A stretch of DNA of 64,000 nt from contig NZ_QUOV01000001.1 of assembly GCF_003390395.1 (NCBI RefSeq), positions 744,001-808,000 of the forward strand. Reading direction: 5' to 3'. Numbering within the stretch: position 1 is the stretch's first letter; each line of letters opens with the position of its first letter. A program made the translations under genes and the position numbers. The notes under the pieces were generated by a model. It was not told where the DNA came from. It ran no database searches and saw only the letters and a program-made list of their open reading frames with translations. Positions 28,196 through 37,964 of the stretch are shown here, piece by piece. This DNA is from Thalassotalea euphylliae. GTDB lineage: Bacteria > Pseudomonadota > Gammaproteobacteria > Enterobacterales > Alteromonadaceae.

Positions 28196-29047
28196 ATGCT
28201 AAAAAAACTTTCTTTAATATTATTAGCCGCGACAACAAGTTTTGCTGTTTCCGCGCGCGACTTTAGTGACGTCAAAATTGAAACCAGTAAAGCGGCGGGC
28301 GATGTTTATATGCTGGCAGGTCCAGGTGGTAATATAGGCGTGTTAGCCACGGGTGAAGGTTTATTGTTGGTGGATGACAAATTTGCACCGCTGGCTGAAA
28401 AGATTGAAAACGCGATGAAGGCGATTGTTGATCAAGATCTAAAATACGTTATCAACACGCATTACCACGGTGATCACACGGGCAGTAACAGTTACTTTTC
28501 ACACAAAGCGCCGATTTTTGCCCACCACAATGTCCGCAATCGACTAAAAAGCAATGACAGATTAACCAAGGATGCCTTACCTGTGGTCACTTACGACAAA
28601 GGCGTAACTATTCATTTAGCGAATGAAGAAGTGCAATTAACGCATTTGCCGAAAGGACATACTGACAGCGATACTATTGTGTATTTTAAAAATGCTAACG
28701 TGCTGCACACAGGTGACTTATTTTTTGAAGGGCGCTTTCCCTACGTAGACACCAATGGTGGAGGCTCCGTCGATGGTTATATTGCCAATGTGAGTTACAT
28801 GGTTAACAACTTTCCCGATGATGTAGTGATAATTCCAGGTCATGGCAATTTGACAGACAAAGCGGGCATGAAAGAGTTTGTCGCCATGATGATAGACACA
28901 AGCAAACAAGTGAAAGCGCAGCTTAGCGCAGGCAAGAGCGAAGCAGATATTTTAAAAACGGGTGTCGCGCAAGAATACAAAGCCCTCTCTTGGAACTTTA
29001 TTACCGAAGAGCGCTGGCTAAAAACACTGATTGCAGCCTATAAATAA
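28196..29047 (+). CDS. Secreted metallo-beta-lactamase-fold hydrolase
   Basis: 283 residues. MLKKLSLILLAATTSFAVSA is a clean signal peptide. The zinc motif THYHGDHTGS (HxHxDH, about residues 86-94) is followed by the third histidine in LPKGHTDSD, the bridging aspartate in LHTGDLFFEGRFPYVD, and IIPGHG. This is the general MBL-fold periplasmic hydrolase group rather than a clear antibiotic-resistance enzyme; it lacks recognisable B1/B3 substrate loops, and the substrate is unknown. It stands alone between the heme chemoreceptor and recX. Confidence 0.88.
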   Translation: MLKKLSLILLAATTSFAVSARDFSDVKIETSKAAGDVYMLAGPGGNIGVLATGEGLLLVDDKFAPLAEKIENAMKAIVDQDLKYVINTHYHGDHTGSNSYFSHKAPIFAHHNVRNRLKSNDRLTKDALPVVTYDKGVTIHLANEEVQLTHLPKGHTDSDTIVYFKNANVLHTGDLFFEGRFPYVDTNGGGSVDGYIANVSYMVNNFPDDVVIIPGHGNLTDKAGMKEFVAMMIDTSKQVKAQLSAGKSEADILKTGVAQEYKALSWNFITEERWLKTLIAAYK

Positions 29048-29224
29048 GCCAGCAATCCAGCCTGAAAAAATATTCATTTTCATTTGAGTTTGGCGATTCC
29101 ACACAGATTTGCACAGGAATCGCTAATTGCCGCTAAAACTCTGCAAATGCAAAGCAAAAACCACTACACATCTTCATTGGTTTAGGTAGAATACCGACTA
29201 TTATTTGTCTGGCTTTTATATTTT

Positions 29225-29662
29225 TTGAACAAAGACGTTTTACACTCCGCCATCGGGCTATTATCGCGCCGAGAACACTCGACTAAAGAGTTAACGCAAA
29301 AGCTAAGCAAGAAGGCCTATTCATCTGACGATATCAAACAAGTGATCAACTTCTTACTCGATGAAGATTACTTGTCAAACATCCGTTTTGCCGAGAGCGT
29401 TATTCGCAACAAAGTAAGCCGAGGTTATGGCTGGAATGCGATTCGTCAAGAGCTCAAGCTAAAAGGGGTCAATAGCGATATCTACACAAGTGTATTAGAC
29501 GAGTTGAACGTCGATTGGTACACCCAAGCAGAGCAAGCCTACCGCAAGCGATTTGGTGAAACACCCATTGAAGATCAAAAAGACAAAGCCAAGCGATTAC
29601 GATTTTTACAATACCGTGGCTTCTCGATGGACGAGTGCTTAACGGCATTGAATGCAAATTAA
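29225..29662 (+). CDS. recX: RecA regulator RecX
   Basis: 145 residues with the three-helix-bundle repeats of Rec[74 protein letters not shown]. RecX binds RecA filaments and limits their extension. The TTG at 29225 is the only usable start and no ribosome site is clear. In many relatives recA lies directly upstream; here an MBL-fold gene occupies that place, while the downstream alaS-lysC-csrA order is kept. Confidence 0.93.
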   Translation: MNKDVLHSAIGLLSRREHSTKELTQKLSKKAYSSDDIKQVINFLLDEDYLSNIRFAESVIRNKVSRGYGWNAIRQELKLKGVNSDIYTSVLDELNVDWYTQAEQAYRKRFGETPIEDQKDKAKRLRFLQYRGFSMDECLTALNAN

Positions 29663-29682
29663 CCGAAAGTGTTGGAAAAACC

Positions 29683-32307
29683 ATGATTAGAAGTAGTGCT
29701 GAGATTCGCAAAGCATTTTTAAATTACTTTGCCTCCAAACAACATCAAATTGTTCAAAGTGCCTCATTGGTGCCGGGCAACGATGCCACCTTGTTGTTTA
29801 CAAACGCCGGTATGGTGCCATTTAAAGATGTTTTCTTAGGCGCAGAAAAGCGCAGCTATACGCGCGCTACCTCGTCACAGCGCTGTGTTCGCGCCGGTGG
29901 TAAACACAACGACTTAGAAAACGTCGGTTATACCGCACGTCACCACACTTTCTTTGAAATGTTAGGTAACTTCAGCTTCGGTGATTACTTTAAGCAAGAC
30001 GCTATTAAGTACGCGTGGCAGTTCTTGACTGAGGTACTGGCATTACCAACAGAAAAGCTGTTAGTAACCGTATACGAAACTGACCAAGAAGCGTTTGATA
30101 TCTGGAACAAAGAAGTCGGCGTGCCAGCAGAAAAAATTATTCGCATTGGCGACAAGCACGGCGCTAAGCAATACGACTCAGATAACTTCTGGTCAATGGG
30201 TGATACTGGTCCATGTGGTCCGTGCTCTGAAATTTTCTACGATCACGGTGAGCACATTTGGGGTGGTCCTCCGGGTTCACCTGAAGAAGATGGCGACCGT
30301 TTCATTGAAATCTGGAACTTAGTTTTCATGCAGTTTAATCGCCATGCTGACGGCACCATGGAGCCTTTACCCAAGCCATCAGTTGATACCGGTATGGGCT
30401 TGGAGCGTATCTCTGCGATCATGCAAGACGTGCACAGCAACTACGAAATTGACATTTTCCAAGGTTTAATCGGCGCTGCTGCTAACTTGCTAGCATGTGA
30501 CGACTTAGAAAGTAAGTCACTGCGAGTCATTGCCGATCACATTCGCTCATGTAGCTTTATGATTGCTGATGGCGTAATGCCATCGAATGAAGGCCGTGGT
30601 TATGTGCTGCGCCGTATTATTCGCCGTGCAATTCGTCATGGTCACAAACTTGGCGCTAAAGATTTCTTCTTCCACAAATTAGTGGCGGCATTAATTGAGC
30701 AAATGGGTGAAGCTTACCCAGAGCTGGTTCAACAGCAAGCGGTTGTTGAAAAAATGCTACGCATTGAAGAAGAGCAATTTGGTCGCACCCTTGACCGTGG
30801 TATGGCGCTACTAGAAGACATTATCGCGAATATGACAGGTGATGTGATCAATGGCGACGATGTATTCAAGCTATATGACACTTACGGTTTCCCTGCGGAT
30901 TTAACGGCAGATATCGCGCGTGAGCGTCAATTACGTATTGATCACAATGGTTTTGATGTTGCTATGGGCTTACAACGTGAGCGCGCGCAGCAAGCAAGCC
31001 AATTCGGCACTGACTACAACGAACAGCTTAAGTCTGAAAAACTGACTCAGTTTAAAGGTTACACTAACCACGAGTACTCAAGTACTGTGGTTGAGCTTTT
31101 CAAAGAAGGCGAAGCGGTTGTTGAATTAGCACCGGGCGATAAAGGTGTGGTGGTATTGGATAACACGCCATTCTACGCCGAATCAGGTGGTCAAGTAGGT
31201 GACACAGGTGTATTACATTTAGATGGCGGTACATTTGACGTTACTGACACTGTTAAAGTGGGTAATGCCTTTGCACACCACGGCACGGCACAAATTGCGA
31301 TTGGCCTTAACCGCCGTGTGAAAGCAGAAATTGATGTCGCACGTCGTGAGAAAATTGTTAAAAACCATACCGCAACACATATTCTTCACGCGGCATTGCG
31401 CAAGGTGCTTGGTGAGCATGTGACTCAAAAAGGCTCATTGGTTGACCCAGACAAGCTACGTTTTGACTTCTCACACTTTGAGGCGGTTACCGCAGACGAG
31501 TTAAGCCAAATCGAACATATGGTGAACAGCGAAATTCGTCGCAACGTAAAACGCGAAACTGAGCTAATGCAAATTGATGAAGCCAAAGAAAAAGGTGCGA
31601 TGGCACTGTTTGGTGAGAAGTACGATGACGAAGTGCGCGTAGTAACCCTTGGTGAATTCTCAACAGAACTGTGTGGTGGTGTTCACGTTGATCGCACTGG
31701 TGATATTGGCCTGTTAAAAATTACTTCTGAATCAGGTATTGCTGCTGGTGTTCGTCGTATTGAAGCGGTCACAGCAGAAGCGGCACTAACCTTTATTGAT
31801 AGCCAAGCTGATACGCTAGCAACCATCGCTTCAATGGTGAAGTCTGACGTTGCCGGTACAACAGGTAAAGTTGAGCAAATGATTTCACGCGCTAAGCAGC
31901 TTGAGAAAGAAATTGCGCAGCTTAAGCAACAATTGGCATCAGCAGCTAGCGGTGACTTAGTTAGCCAGGCGGTTGATATCAATGGTGTTAAAGCATTGAT
32001 TGCCGATTTAGACGGTGTTGAATCTAAAGCGCTACGTGGCATGGTTGACGAGCTCAAAGTGAAAATGGGCTCAGGTATTATCATGCTAGCCACCGCCAAT
32101 GGTGACAAAGTTGGCCTAATTGCTGGTGTCACTAAAGATCTGACTGGCCAAGTGAAAGCAGGCGAGTTAGTCAACATGGTGGCACAGCAAGTTGGTGGTA
32201 AAGGTGGCGGTCGTCCAGACATGGCGCAAGCAGGTGGTAGCCAACCTGAAAATATTGCCGCTGCGCTAGCATCTGTTCAGCCGTGGCTAACTGAAAAATT
32301 GGGCTAA
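29683..32307 (+). CDS. alaS: Alanine-tRNA ligase
   Basis: 874 residues, full length. The class II catalytic core starts [19 protein letters not shown] and includes [13 protein letters not shown] and [38 protein letters not shown]. The editing domain has [11 protein letters not shown] and the zinc-binding [15 protein letters not shown], and the C-Ala domain ends with [15 protein letters not shown]. It charges tRNA-Ala and clears Ser/Gly mischarging. The ATG at 29683 after GGAAAAACC matches the family start; it lies 20 bases after recX. Confidence 0.98.
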   Translation: MIRSSAEIRKAFLNYFASKQHQIVQSASLVPGNDATLLFTNAGMVPFKDVFLGAEKRSYTRATSSQRCVRAGGKHNDLENVGYTARHHTFFEMLGNFSFGDYFKQDAIKYAWQFLTEVLALPTEKLLVTVYETDQEAFDIWNKEVGVPAEKIIRIGDKHGAKQYDSDNFWSMGDTGPCGPCSEIFYDHGEHIWGGPPGSPEEDGDRFIEIWNLVFMQFNRHADGTMEPLPKPSVDTGMGLERISAIMQDVHSNYEIDIFQGLIGAAANLLACDDLESKSLRVIADHIRSCSFMIADGVMPSNEGRGYVLRRIIRRAIRHGHKLGAKDFFFHKLVAALIEQMGEAYPELVQQQAVVEKMLRIEEEQFGRTLDRGMALLEDIIANMTGDVINGDDVFKLYDTYGFPADLTADIARERQLRIDHNGFDVAMGLQRERAQQASQFGTDYNEQLKSEKLTQFKGYTNHEYSSTVVELFKEGEAVVELAPGDKGVVVLDNTPFYAESGGQVGDTGVLHLDGGTFDVTDTVKVGNAFAHHGTAQIAIGLNRRVKAEIDVARREKIVKNHTATHILHAALRKVLGEHVTQKGSLVDPDKLRFDFSHFEAVTADELSQIEHMVNSEIRRNVKRETELMQIDEAKEKGAMALFGEKYDDEVRVVTLGEFSTELCGGVHVDRTGDIGLLKITSESGIAAGVRRIEAVTAEAALTFIDSQADTLATIASMVKSDVAGTTGKVEQMISRAKQLEKEIAQLKQQLASAASGDLVSQAVDINGVKALIADLDGVESKALRGMVDELKVKMGSGIIMLATANGDKVGLIAGVTKDLTGQVKAGELVNMVAQQVGGKGGGRPDMAQAGGSQPENIAAALASVQPWLTEKLG

Positions 32308-32327
32308 TTCGCTCACTGTAATTTTAC

Positions 32328-33554
32328 ATGGCGATTATCGTTCAGAAATATGGGGGAACCTCGGTAGGTTCCCTTTCGCGTATTGAAGCGGTCGCAGAAA
32401 ATATCATCACCACGGTTAGGCAAGGGCATCAGGTTGTTGTCGTGCTATCAGCCATGGCAGGCGAAACTAATCGTTTGCTGGCAATGGCACAGCAATTAGA
32501 TGCGACACCGGCTAGCAGAGAGCTGGATATGCTGCTCGCTTCCGGCGAACAAGTCAGCATTTCATTGCTCGCCATCGCCTTAGTGCAGCGCGGCATTTCC
32601 GCTATCTCTTTATTAGCTCATCAAGTGGGTATTCAAACTGATAATCGCTTTGGCGCGGCTCGCATACAGGCAATTGATACTCAGCGCTTAACGCAGGCTC
32701 TGTCGCAAGAGCAAGTCATTGTTGTAGCTGGCTTTCAGGGGCAAGACGTTGAGCATAATGTCACGACACTTGGTCGTGGTGGTTCTGATACTAGCGCTGT
32801 TGCCTTAGCAGTTGCGTTAAATGCTGCAGAAGCACAGATCTTTACCGACGTTGATGGCGTTTATAGTGCTGACCCGCGCATTGTTGCCAAAGCACAACGC
32901 ATCCCATGCTTAAGCTTTGATGAAATGCTGGTGATGGCCAGTTTAGGTGCTAAGGTGTTGCAAAATCGTGCCGTAGAATATGCGTTTAAGCATCAAATGC
33001 CTATTCGTGTATTGAGCAGTTTTAGTCAAGGGGAGGGGACACTTGTGTTGCCAAAAAGCCAAGCATTAGCTGAAAGCCAAAGCAATAATCCTGTGTCTAG
33101 TATTGTGCATGACCAACAACAGGCACTAATTTGCTTAACTGATGTCGCCGATAATGCGGTTTCATCAATCTTTGACTGCCTTGAAAAAGCCAATGTTGAA
33201 CTTGATATGGTGCAGTTAGTAGGTGAGTCATCACTCGCTAAGCAGCTCTTGTTTACACTGAATAGAGATAAGCTGGAGTATGCGAGAAATGCACTACAAG
33301 AGATTACAATGTTTAACAAATTTGGTACTATCCGCAGCCGCGAATCAGTTGCTAAAATATCAGCAGTTGGTATTGGCCTAAATAGTCACACCAAAGTGGT
33401 TGGCAAAATTGTCGCACTGCTCGCGTCTGCTGAAATTGATATTGAATTAATTTCAACCTCAGAAATTTCATGTTCTGTTGTAATTGATGAAACTAATCTG
33501 GTTCAAGCAGCTCAAATACTGCATAGCGGATTCGGTTTAGATTCGTCGAACTAA
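32328..33554 (+). CDS. lysC: Aspartate kinase, monofunctional with ACT domains
   Basis: 408 residues. VQKYGGTSVGSLSRIEAVAE is the kinase signature, with TTLGRGGSDTSAVALAVALNA and FTDVDGVYSADPRIV farther on. Two C-terminal ACT domains (about residues 265-335 and 345-405) imply feedback control by lysine and/or threonine. It phosphorylates aspartate, the first step toward lysine, threonine, methionine and diaminopimelate. It is 20 bases after alaS and upstream of csrA, the usual order in Shewanella- and Vibrio-like genomes. Confidence 0.96.
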   Translation: MAIIVQKYGGTSVGSLSRIEAVAENIITTVRQGHQVVVVLSAMAGETNRLLAMAQQLDATPASRELDMLLASGEQVSISLLAIALVQRGISAISLLAHQVGIQTDNRFGAARIQAIDTQRLTQALSQEQVIVVAGFQGQDVEHNVTTLGRGGSDTSAVALAVALNAAEAQIFTDVDGVYSADPRIVAKAQRIPCLSFDEMLVMASLGAKVLQNRAVEYAFKHQMPIRVLSSFSQGEGTLVLPKSQALAESQSNNPVSSIVHDQQQALICLTDVADNAVSSIFDCLEKANVELDMVQLVGESSLAKQLLFTLNRDKLEYARNALQEITMFNKFGTIRSRESVAKISAVGIGLNSHTKVVGKIVALLASAEIDIELISTSEISCSVVIDETNLVQAAQILHSGFGLDSSN

Positions 33555-33682
33555 GTTATCTATTTTTAACCATTGTTTTTATGGATAAATTTCAAATTTA
33601 GACTAACTTAGATAAGGTCAGTGACCAAAAACTAGCTTAGAAAAATTAGTGGATCTCAATTCATACTTAAAGGAATCGAAGA

Positions 33683-33880
33683 ATGTTAATATTAACTCGC
33701 CGTGTCGGTGAAACCTTGATGATTGGTGACGACGTAACTGTCACAGTACTAGGTGTTAAAGGTAATCAAGTACGTATTGGTGTAAACGCACCGAAAGAAG
33801 TTTCTGTGCATCGTGAAGAAATCTATATGCGCATACAAGCAGAGAAAGGCGATTCAGAGCCTTCTGGCAACCAGTTCTAA
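33683..33880 (+). CDS. csrA: Carbon storage regulator CsrA
   Basis: 65 residues: [51 protein letters not shown], almost identical to known CsrA including Leu4 and Arg44 of the RNA-binding surface. It binds GGA motifs in mRNA leaders and controls carbon flux, biofilm and motility. The ribosome site is AAAGGAATCGAAG; it contains a GGA that could allow autoregulation. A terminator follows. Confidence 0.98.
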   Translation: MLILTRRVGETLMIGDDVTVTVLGVKGNQVRIGVNAPKEVSVHREEIYMRIQAEKGDSEPSGNQF

Positions 33881-33908
33881 TGTAGAACTTGAGAAGAATT
33901 GATACAAA

Positions 33909-33938
33909 TAAGGTCAGCATGTTGCTGGCCTTTTTTTT
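33909..33938 (+). terminator. Intrinsic terminator after csrA
   Basis: AAGGTCAGCA and TGCTGGCCTT pair with one mismatch around TGT and are followed by eight T residues. Confidence 0.85.
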
Positions 33939-34020
33939 GCCTTTTTATTTCCAACGATGTCGATTTCCTTTACATTGTTAAATTGATGTTAATTTCTATA
34001 AAAACAACAAGGAGAACGGG

Positions 34021-36753
34021 ATGTTCTTAACCCAACCCACCAAACGCTGGCTGGTTGCTTCTGTAGTCTGTAGCAGTTTGAGTGCGATTTCTTGGTCAGC
34101 ATCTGCCGCTAATGAAATCACCAGCATTGAAGGTATTACTGAATACCACTTAGATAATGGCTTACAAGTCTTGCTGTTTCCTGATCAAACTAAGGAAACC
34201 GTGACCGTTAATGTGACCTATCATGTTGGCTCTAAACACGAAAACTACGGCGAAACCGGTATGGCTCATTTACTTGAGCACTTAGTGTTTAAAGGAACAC
34301 CTCGTCACAAAGATATCCCCGCCGAGTTAAGCGCTCATGGTGCGCGCCCTAATGGCACAACTTGGACAGATCGCACGAATTATTTCGAAACGTTCACTGC
34401 TACGCCTGAAAACATCAACTGGGCGTTAGATATGGAAGCGGATCGCATGGTTAACTCGTTCATTGCGAAAGAAGATTTAGACAGCGAAATGACTGTTGTA
34501 CGCAATGAGTTCGAGCGCGGTGAAAACAGCCCATTTCGTGTGACGCTGCAACGCACCATGGCAAGTGCCTTTGAGTGGCACAACTACGGTAAGTCGACGA
34601 TTGGTGCTCGCGCTGATTTAGAAAATGTTTCAATTGACCGTTTAAAAGCTTTCTATAAAAAATATTATCAGCCTGATAATGCAACACTGATTGTTGCTGG
34701 TAAGTTTGAAAACGACAGCATGATTAAGTTGGTTGATAAGTACTTTGGTGTGATCCCTAAGCCAACACGTGTGATTGAGCCATTATACACTTTAGACCCT
34801 GCCCAAGACGGCGAGCGTCAAGTGACAGTGCGCCGTGTTGGCGATGTACAACTTGTTGGCAGTGTTTACAAAGTGCCTGCGGGTTCGCATGAAGACTTTG
34901 CCGCGTTAGATGTTGCCGCCGAGATTTTTGGTGCAGCAGCAACAGGTCGTTTACACAAAGCATTAGTTGAGAAAAAACTCGCTAGTCGTGCATTTGGTTT
35001 TAACTTCCAGTGGGAAGAGCCTGGCGTTGCTTTGTATTTCGCGCAAGTAGACAAAGATCAAGATTTAGCAGTTACTCAAGCACAGTTGCTAAAAACGATA
35101 GAGCAGACCATGGAGCAGCCATTTACCGACGAAGAAGTTGAGCGTGCAAAACGTACTCTTTTGAAAGAAATAGAGCTGACTTTTAACTCGTCTGAACGTA
35201 TTGCTTTAGGGTTAAGCGAATGGGTTGGCATGGGTGATTGGCGCTTGCTTTTCTTAAACCGTGACCGCATTGAAAAAGTGACAACGGCTGATGTTAAGCG
35301 CGTTGTAGATACTTATTTTGTGAAAAACAACCGTACGGTAGGTCGTTACATTCCAACCGATAAACCAGAGCGTGTTGAAATTCCTCAAGTTGAAAGTGTT
35401 GCTGCTATGTTAGAAGGCTATAAAGGTCGTGAAAATATCGCTCAAGGTGAAGCATTCGACCCGAGTCACGATAATATCGATAGTCGCACTAAGATGGTGA
35501 CGTTAGACAATGGAATTAAAGTAGCGTTATTGGCGAAGAAAACACGTGGTGAGTCTGTTGTTGTTCGCGTAGCGACTCAGATGGGCGACTTGGATTCATT
35601 GCAAAGTAAGGGCTTAATTGGTGACTTAACGGGTAGCATGTTGATGCGTGGTACCACGACGTTCACAAGAGAGCAGCTTAAAGACGAGTTCGACAAGCTG
35701 AAAACTAATGCGGTTATTGGCGGTGATGCTGAAGGTGCTTCAGCGCGTTTAGAAACGGTTAAAGCGAATTTAGTACCTGCCTTAAAGCTAATGGCACAAG
35801 TGTTAAAACAGCCTTCGTTTGATGCCAAAGAGTTCGACCAACTTGTTTCAACAACCGAAGTTGATATTGAGCAACAACTACAAGATCCACAAGCTATTGT
35901 ATTTAGAGAATTCTCGCGCCGTCAAAACCCATTTGACGCGTCACATCCGCGTTATATCGCAACGATGGAAGAACAGTTAGCAAACTTAAAAACAGTGAAG
36001 TTAGCTGACTTACAAGCCTTCCACAAGCAGTTCTACGGCGCTAACAGCATGCAAGTTAGTGTTATAGGTGATTTTGACGAAATGGTCGCGGTTAAAGCGT
36101 TAAACGACTTATTCGGCGATTGGGCTTCGGAGCAAGCTTATAAACGCATTACCCATCCTTACCACAAGCAACCAAGCAAAGATCAAAGCTTTAATACACC
36201 AGATAAAGAAAATGCCGTATTTGTTGCTTCAACTACTTTGCCGGTAGGGGTTAACAGTAAAGATGCGCCAGCACTTGAGCTAGCAAACTACATTTTCGGT
36301 GGTGGATTCCTAAATAGCCGCTTAGCAACTCGTTTGCGCCAAAAAGACGGTTTAAGTTACGGCGCTGGCTCTTTTGTTCGTATGAGCAGCAATGACGCTC
36401 GTGCCTCAATGGGCGCATATGCGATTTGTGCACCGCAAAACTTAGCGAAAGTTGAAGTGGGCTTCAAAGAAGAGCTTGAGCGTTTAATTAAAGATGGTTT
36501 CACTGCTGAAGAAGTTGAAGCAGCCAAATCAGGCCTATTGCAAGGTAAGCGCGTTAGTCGCTCACAAGATAGAGAGTTAGTCGCTAAATTAAATGGCAAC
36601 TTGTATTACAACAAGAGTATGCAGTTCGATAAAAAATACGAACAGCAACTTGCAGCGTTAACACCTGAGCAACTACACAAAGTGGTGAAGAAATATTTCA
36701 AACTGAAAGATTTCTCTATCATTAAAGGTGGTGATATGAGTAAAGTTGAATAA
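34021..36753 (+). CDS. Periplasmic M16-family zinc peptidase, two-domain
   Basis: 910 residues. The N-terminus ends in WSASAANE, a signal peptide, so it acts in the periplasm. The inverted zinc motif HLLEH lies at about residues 82-86, in GMAHLLEHLVFKGTPRH, and a distal glutamate is in the SEMTVVRNEFERGEN helix. The first half is the active M16 unit; a second M16 copy starts near residue 485 and lacks HxxEH but keeps the substrate-binding FGGGFLNSRLATRLRQKDGLSYG loop. Such pitrilysin-like proteins degrade small peptides. It lies between csrA and the tRNA cluster, an interval that is shorter in E. coli. Confidence 0.93.
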   Translation: MFLTQPTKRWLVASVVCSSLSAISWSASAANEITSIEGITEYHLDNGLQVLLFPDQTKETVTVNVTYHVGSKHENYGETGMAHLLEHLVFKGTPRHKDIPAELSAHGARPNGTTWTDRTNYFETFTATPENINWALDMEADRMVNSFIAKEDLDSEMTVVRNEFERGENSPFRVTLQRTMASAFEWHNYGKSTIGARADLENVSIDRLKAFYKKYYQPDNATLIVAGKFENDSMIKLVDKYFGVIPKPTRVIEPLYTLDPAQDGERQVTVRRVGDVQLVGSVYKVPAGSHEDFAALDVAAEIFGAAATGRLHKALVEKKLASRAFGFNFQWEEPGVALYFAQVDKDQDLAVTQAQLLKTIEQTMEQPFTDEEVERAKRTLLKEIELTFNSSERIALGLSEWVGMGDWRLLFLNRDRIEKVTTADVKRVVDTYFVKNNRTVGRYIPTDKPERVEIPQVESVAAMLEGYKGRENIAQGEAFDPSHDNIDSRTKMVTLDNGIKVALLAKKTRGESVVVRVATQMGDLDSLQSKGLIGDLTGSMLMRGTTTFTREQLKDEFDKLKTNAVIGGDAEGASARLETVKANLVPALKLMAQVLKQPSFDAKEFDQLVSTTEVDIEQQLQDPQAIVFREFSRRQNPFDASHPRYIATMEEQLANLKTVKLADLQAFHKQFYGANSMQVSVIGDFDEMVAVKALNDLFGDWASEQAYKRITHPYHKQPSKDQSFNTPDKENAVFVASTTLPVGVNSKDAPALELANYIFGGGFLNSRLATRLRQKDGLSYGAGSFVRMSSNDARASMGAYAICAPQNLAKVEVGFKEELERLIKDGFTAEEVEAAKSGLLQGKRVSRSQDRELVAKLNGNLYYNKSMQFDKKYEQQLAALTPEQLHKVVKKYFKLKDFSIIKGGDMSKVE

Positions 36754-36776
36754 ATGAACATTTATTTATAGTTTTG

Positions 36777-36804
36777 AAAGGCTACCTTGCAGGTAGCCTT
36801 TTTT
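36777..36804 (+). terminator. Intrinsic terminator after the M16 peptidase
   Basis: AAAGGCTACC and GGTAGCCTTT pair around TTGCA, followed by T residues. The 36805-36987 interval has no gene and presumably holds the tRNA promoter. Confidence 0.85.
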
Positions 36805-36987
36805 AATTCGGGCAATATTAGCTGCTGGGCTGATGTTAAAAACAAACTTAATTCATCAAAAAATTGCTCAATTAATCACGTTTTTGCCCTAAATATCGAC
36901 GTGTTGTATTAATTGTGAGCAAACGAAATAAAAAGTTTAAAAAACTGTTTGACTTATTTTTCAGAATCATTAATATTCGCAGCCACT

Positions 36988-37080
36988 GGTGAGATGGCCG
37001 AGTGGCTGAAGGCGCTCCCCTGCTAAGGGAGTATACGGTTTGTAGCCGTATCGAGGGTTCAAATCCCTCTCTCACCGCCA
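36988..37080 (+). tRNA. tRNA-Ser(GCT)
   Basis: 93 bases with acceptor GGTGAGA/TCTCACC, discriminator G and encoded CCA. The anticodon stem CTCCC/GGGAG holds loop CTGCTAA, anticodon GCT. A long variable arm (TATACGGTTTGTAGCCGTA) is typical of tRNA-Ser. The order csrA - tRNA-Ser(GCT) - tRNA-Arg(ACG) array matches serV-argVYZQ in E. coli. Confidence 0.97.
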
Positions 37081-37132
37081 TTATTTCTTAATGGCATCTA
37101 CGTTAACTAAGATGTAAAACTGTTAATTATGC

Positions 37133-37209
37133 GGACGCGTAGCTCAGCTGGATAGAGTACCTGGCTACGAACCAGGCGGTCGCAGGTTCGACTCCTGCCG
37201 CGTCCGCCA
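37133..37209 (+). tRNA. tRNA-Arg(ACG), copy 1
   Basis: 77 bases, acceptor GGACGCG/CGCGTCC, discriminator G, encoded CCA. The anticodon loop is CTACGAA, anticodon ACG (A34 becomes inosine by TadA). It reads CGU, CGC and CGA. A CCACTTTC/GAAAGTGG hairpin begins in the encoded CCA. Confidence 0.97.
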
Positions 37210-37305
37210 CTTTCTCGAAAGTGGTAATAATTTTAACAACTGGTTAAGCATAGAAAAACAGCTAATATTAAGGCTGGTTAAATAAATTAATAATACTTTT
37301 ATTGC

Positions 37306-37382
37306 GGACGCGTAGCTCAGCTGGATAGAGTACCTGGCTACGAACCAGGCGGTCGCAGGTTCGACTCCTGCCGCGTCCGCCA
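37306..37382 (+). tRNA. tRNA-Arg(ACG), copy 2
   Basis: Identical to copy 1 over all 77 bases including the encoded CCA. A short CCACTTT/AAAGTGG hairpin overlaps the 3' end, as in copy 1. Confidence 0.97.
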
Positions 37383-37446
37383 CTTTCTTTAAAGTGGTTA
37401 AGCAATAAATACTATCCTTACCTCGGGATATAAAATAATGATTAAC

Positions 37447-37511
37447 TGTGAACACGCAGTTCAGCTTGATAGGCAGTATGCTTTGACTTAGATGGCTACG
37501 AACTGGTTCGC
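37447..37511 (+). pseudogene. Decayed tRNA-Arg copy between copies 2 and 3
   Basis: The stretch keeps TCAGCTTGATAG from the D arm and GGCTACGAAC from the anticodon arm of the neighbouring tRNA-Arg, in the right order and near the right spacing, but the acceptor and T arms are lost. A repeat beginning CTATCCTTACCTC flanks it at 37411 and 37511. Confidence 0.6.
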
Positions 37512-37548
37512 TATCCTTACCTCAGGATATAAAATATCGATTGACCGC

Positions 37549-37625
37549 GGACGCGTAGCTCAGCTGGATAGAGTACCTGGCTACGAACCAGGCGGTCGCA
37601 GGTTCGACTCCTGCCGCGTCCGCCA
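37549..37625 (+). tRNA. tRNA-Arg(ACG), copy 3
   Basis: Identical to copies 1 and 2 over 77 bases. It is followed by a terminator at 37644. Confidence 0.97.
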
Positions 37626-37640
37626 CTTAACTTGAAAAAG

Positions 37641-37771
37641 AAGAAACCAGTCATTTGACTGGTTTTTTTTCGCCTGTAGAAAGTTCAAAGCAAATCTAGT
37701 AGATGATCAGGGCTTTGTTGCAGTAGCCCAAAGGATTAGCTGGATAGCCTGATATAAAAGTAAAGTGGCTA
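37641..37771 (+). repeat. 131-bp direct repeat, copy A
   Basis: Holds a terminator hairpin and the left part of a decayed tRNA-Arg. It is matched without gaps by copy B at 37834-37964 with about 15 mismatches counted by eye. Confidence 0.8.
37644..37670 (+). terminator. Terminator of the tRNA cluster
   Basis: AAACCAGTCA and TGACTGGTTT pair perfectly around TT and are followed by further T residues (eight in all). Confidence 0.88.
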
Positions 37772-37812
37772 CGAACCAGGCGGTCGCAGGTTAGGCTCCT
37801 GCCAGTGCTACA
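37735..37812 (+). pseudogene. Decayed tRNA-Arg copy
   Basis: Keeps TTAGCTGGATAG (D arm) and an almost intact run from GGCTACGAACCAGG through CGGTCGCAGGTT to CTCCTGCC (anticodon, variable and T arms) of tRNA-Arg(ACG). The acceptor stem and the middle of the D/anticodon region are destroyed, so it cannot fold as tRNA. Confidence 0.75.
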
Positions 37813-37833
37813 GCAATCAAGAGTGCCACATCT

Positions 37834-37964
37834 AAGAAACCAGTCTTTTGACTGGTTTTTTTTCGCCTGTAAAAAGTTCTTAGCAAATCTAGTAGGTGAT
37901 CAGGATTTTGTTGTAGTTGCCCAAAGGCTAAGCTGAATAGCCTGAAATAAAATCAAAGTGGCTA
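37834..37964 (+). repeat. 131-bp direct repeat, copy B
   Basis: Same length as copy A, offset 193 bases. It carries a second terminator and a more decayed tRNA-Arg remnant (AGCTGAATAG, then GTGGCTA at 37926-37964). Confidence 0.8.
37837..37863 (+). terminator. Second copy of the tRNA-cluster terminator
   Basis: AAACCAGTC and GACTGGTTT pair around TTTT, followed by T residues; almost identical to the hairpin at 37644. Confidence 0.8.

Noticed and set aside
31683..32222. A 179-codon antisense frame in alaS
   Set aside because: It mirrors codon periodicity of the alaS C-terminal domain; no start signal and no domain pattern.
36872..37455. Two minus-strand frames with peptides such as EGFEPSIR and GVEPATAWF
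   Set aside because: They are antisense readings of the tRNA-Ser and tRNA-Arg genes; this is a common false gene call.
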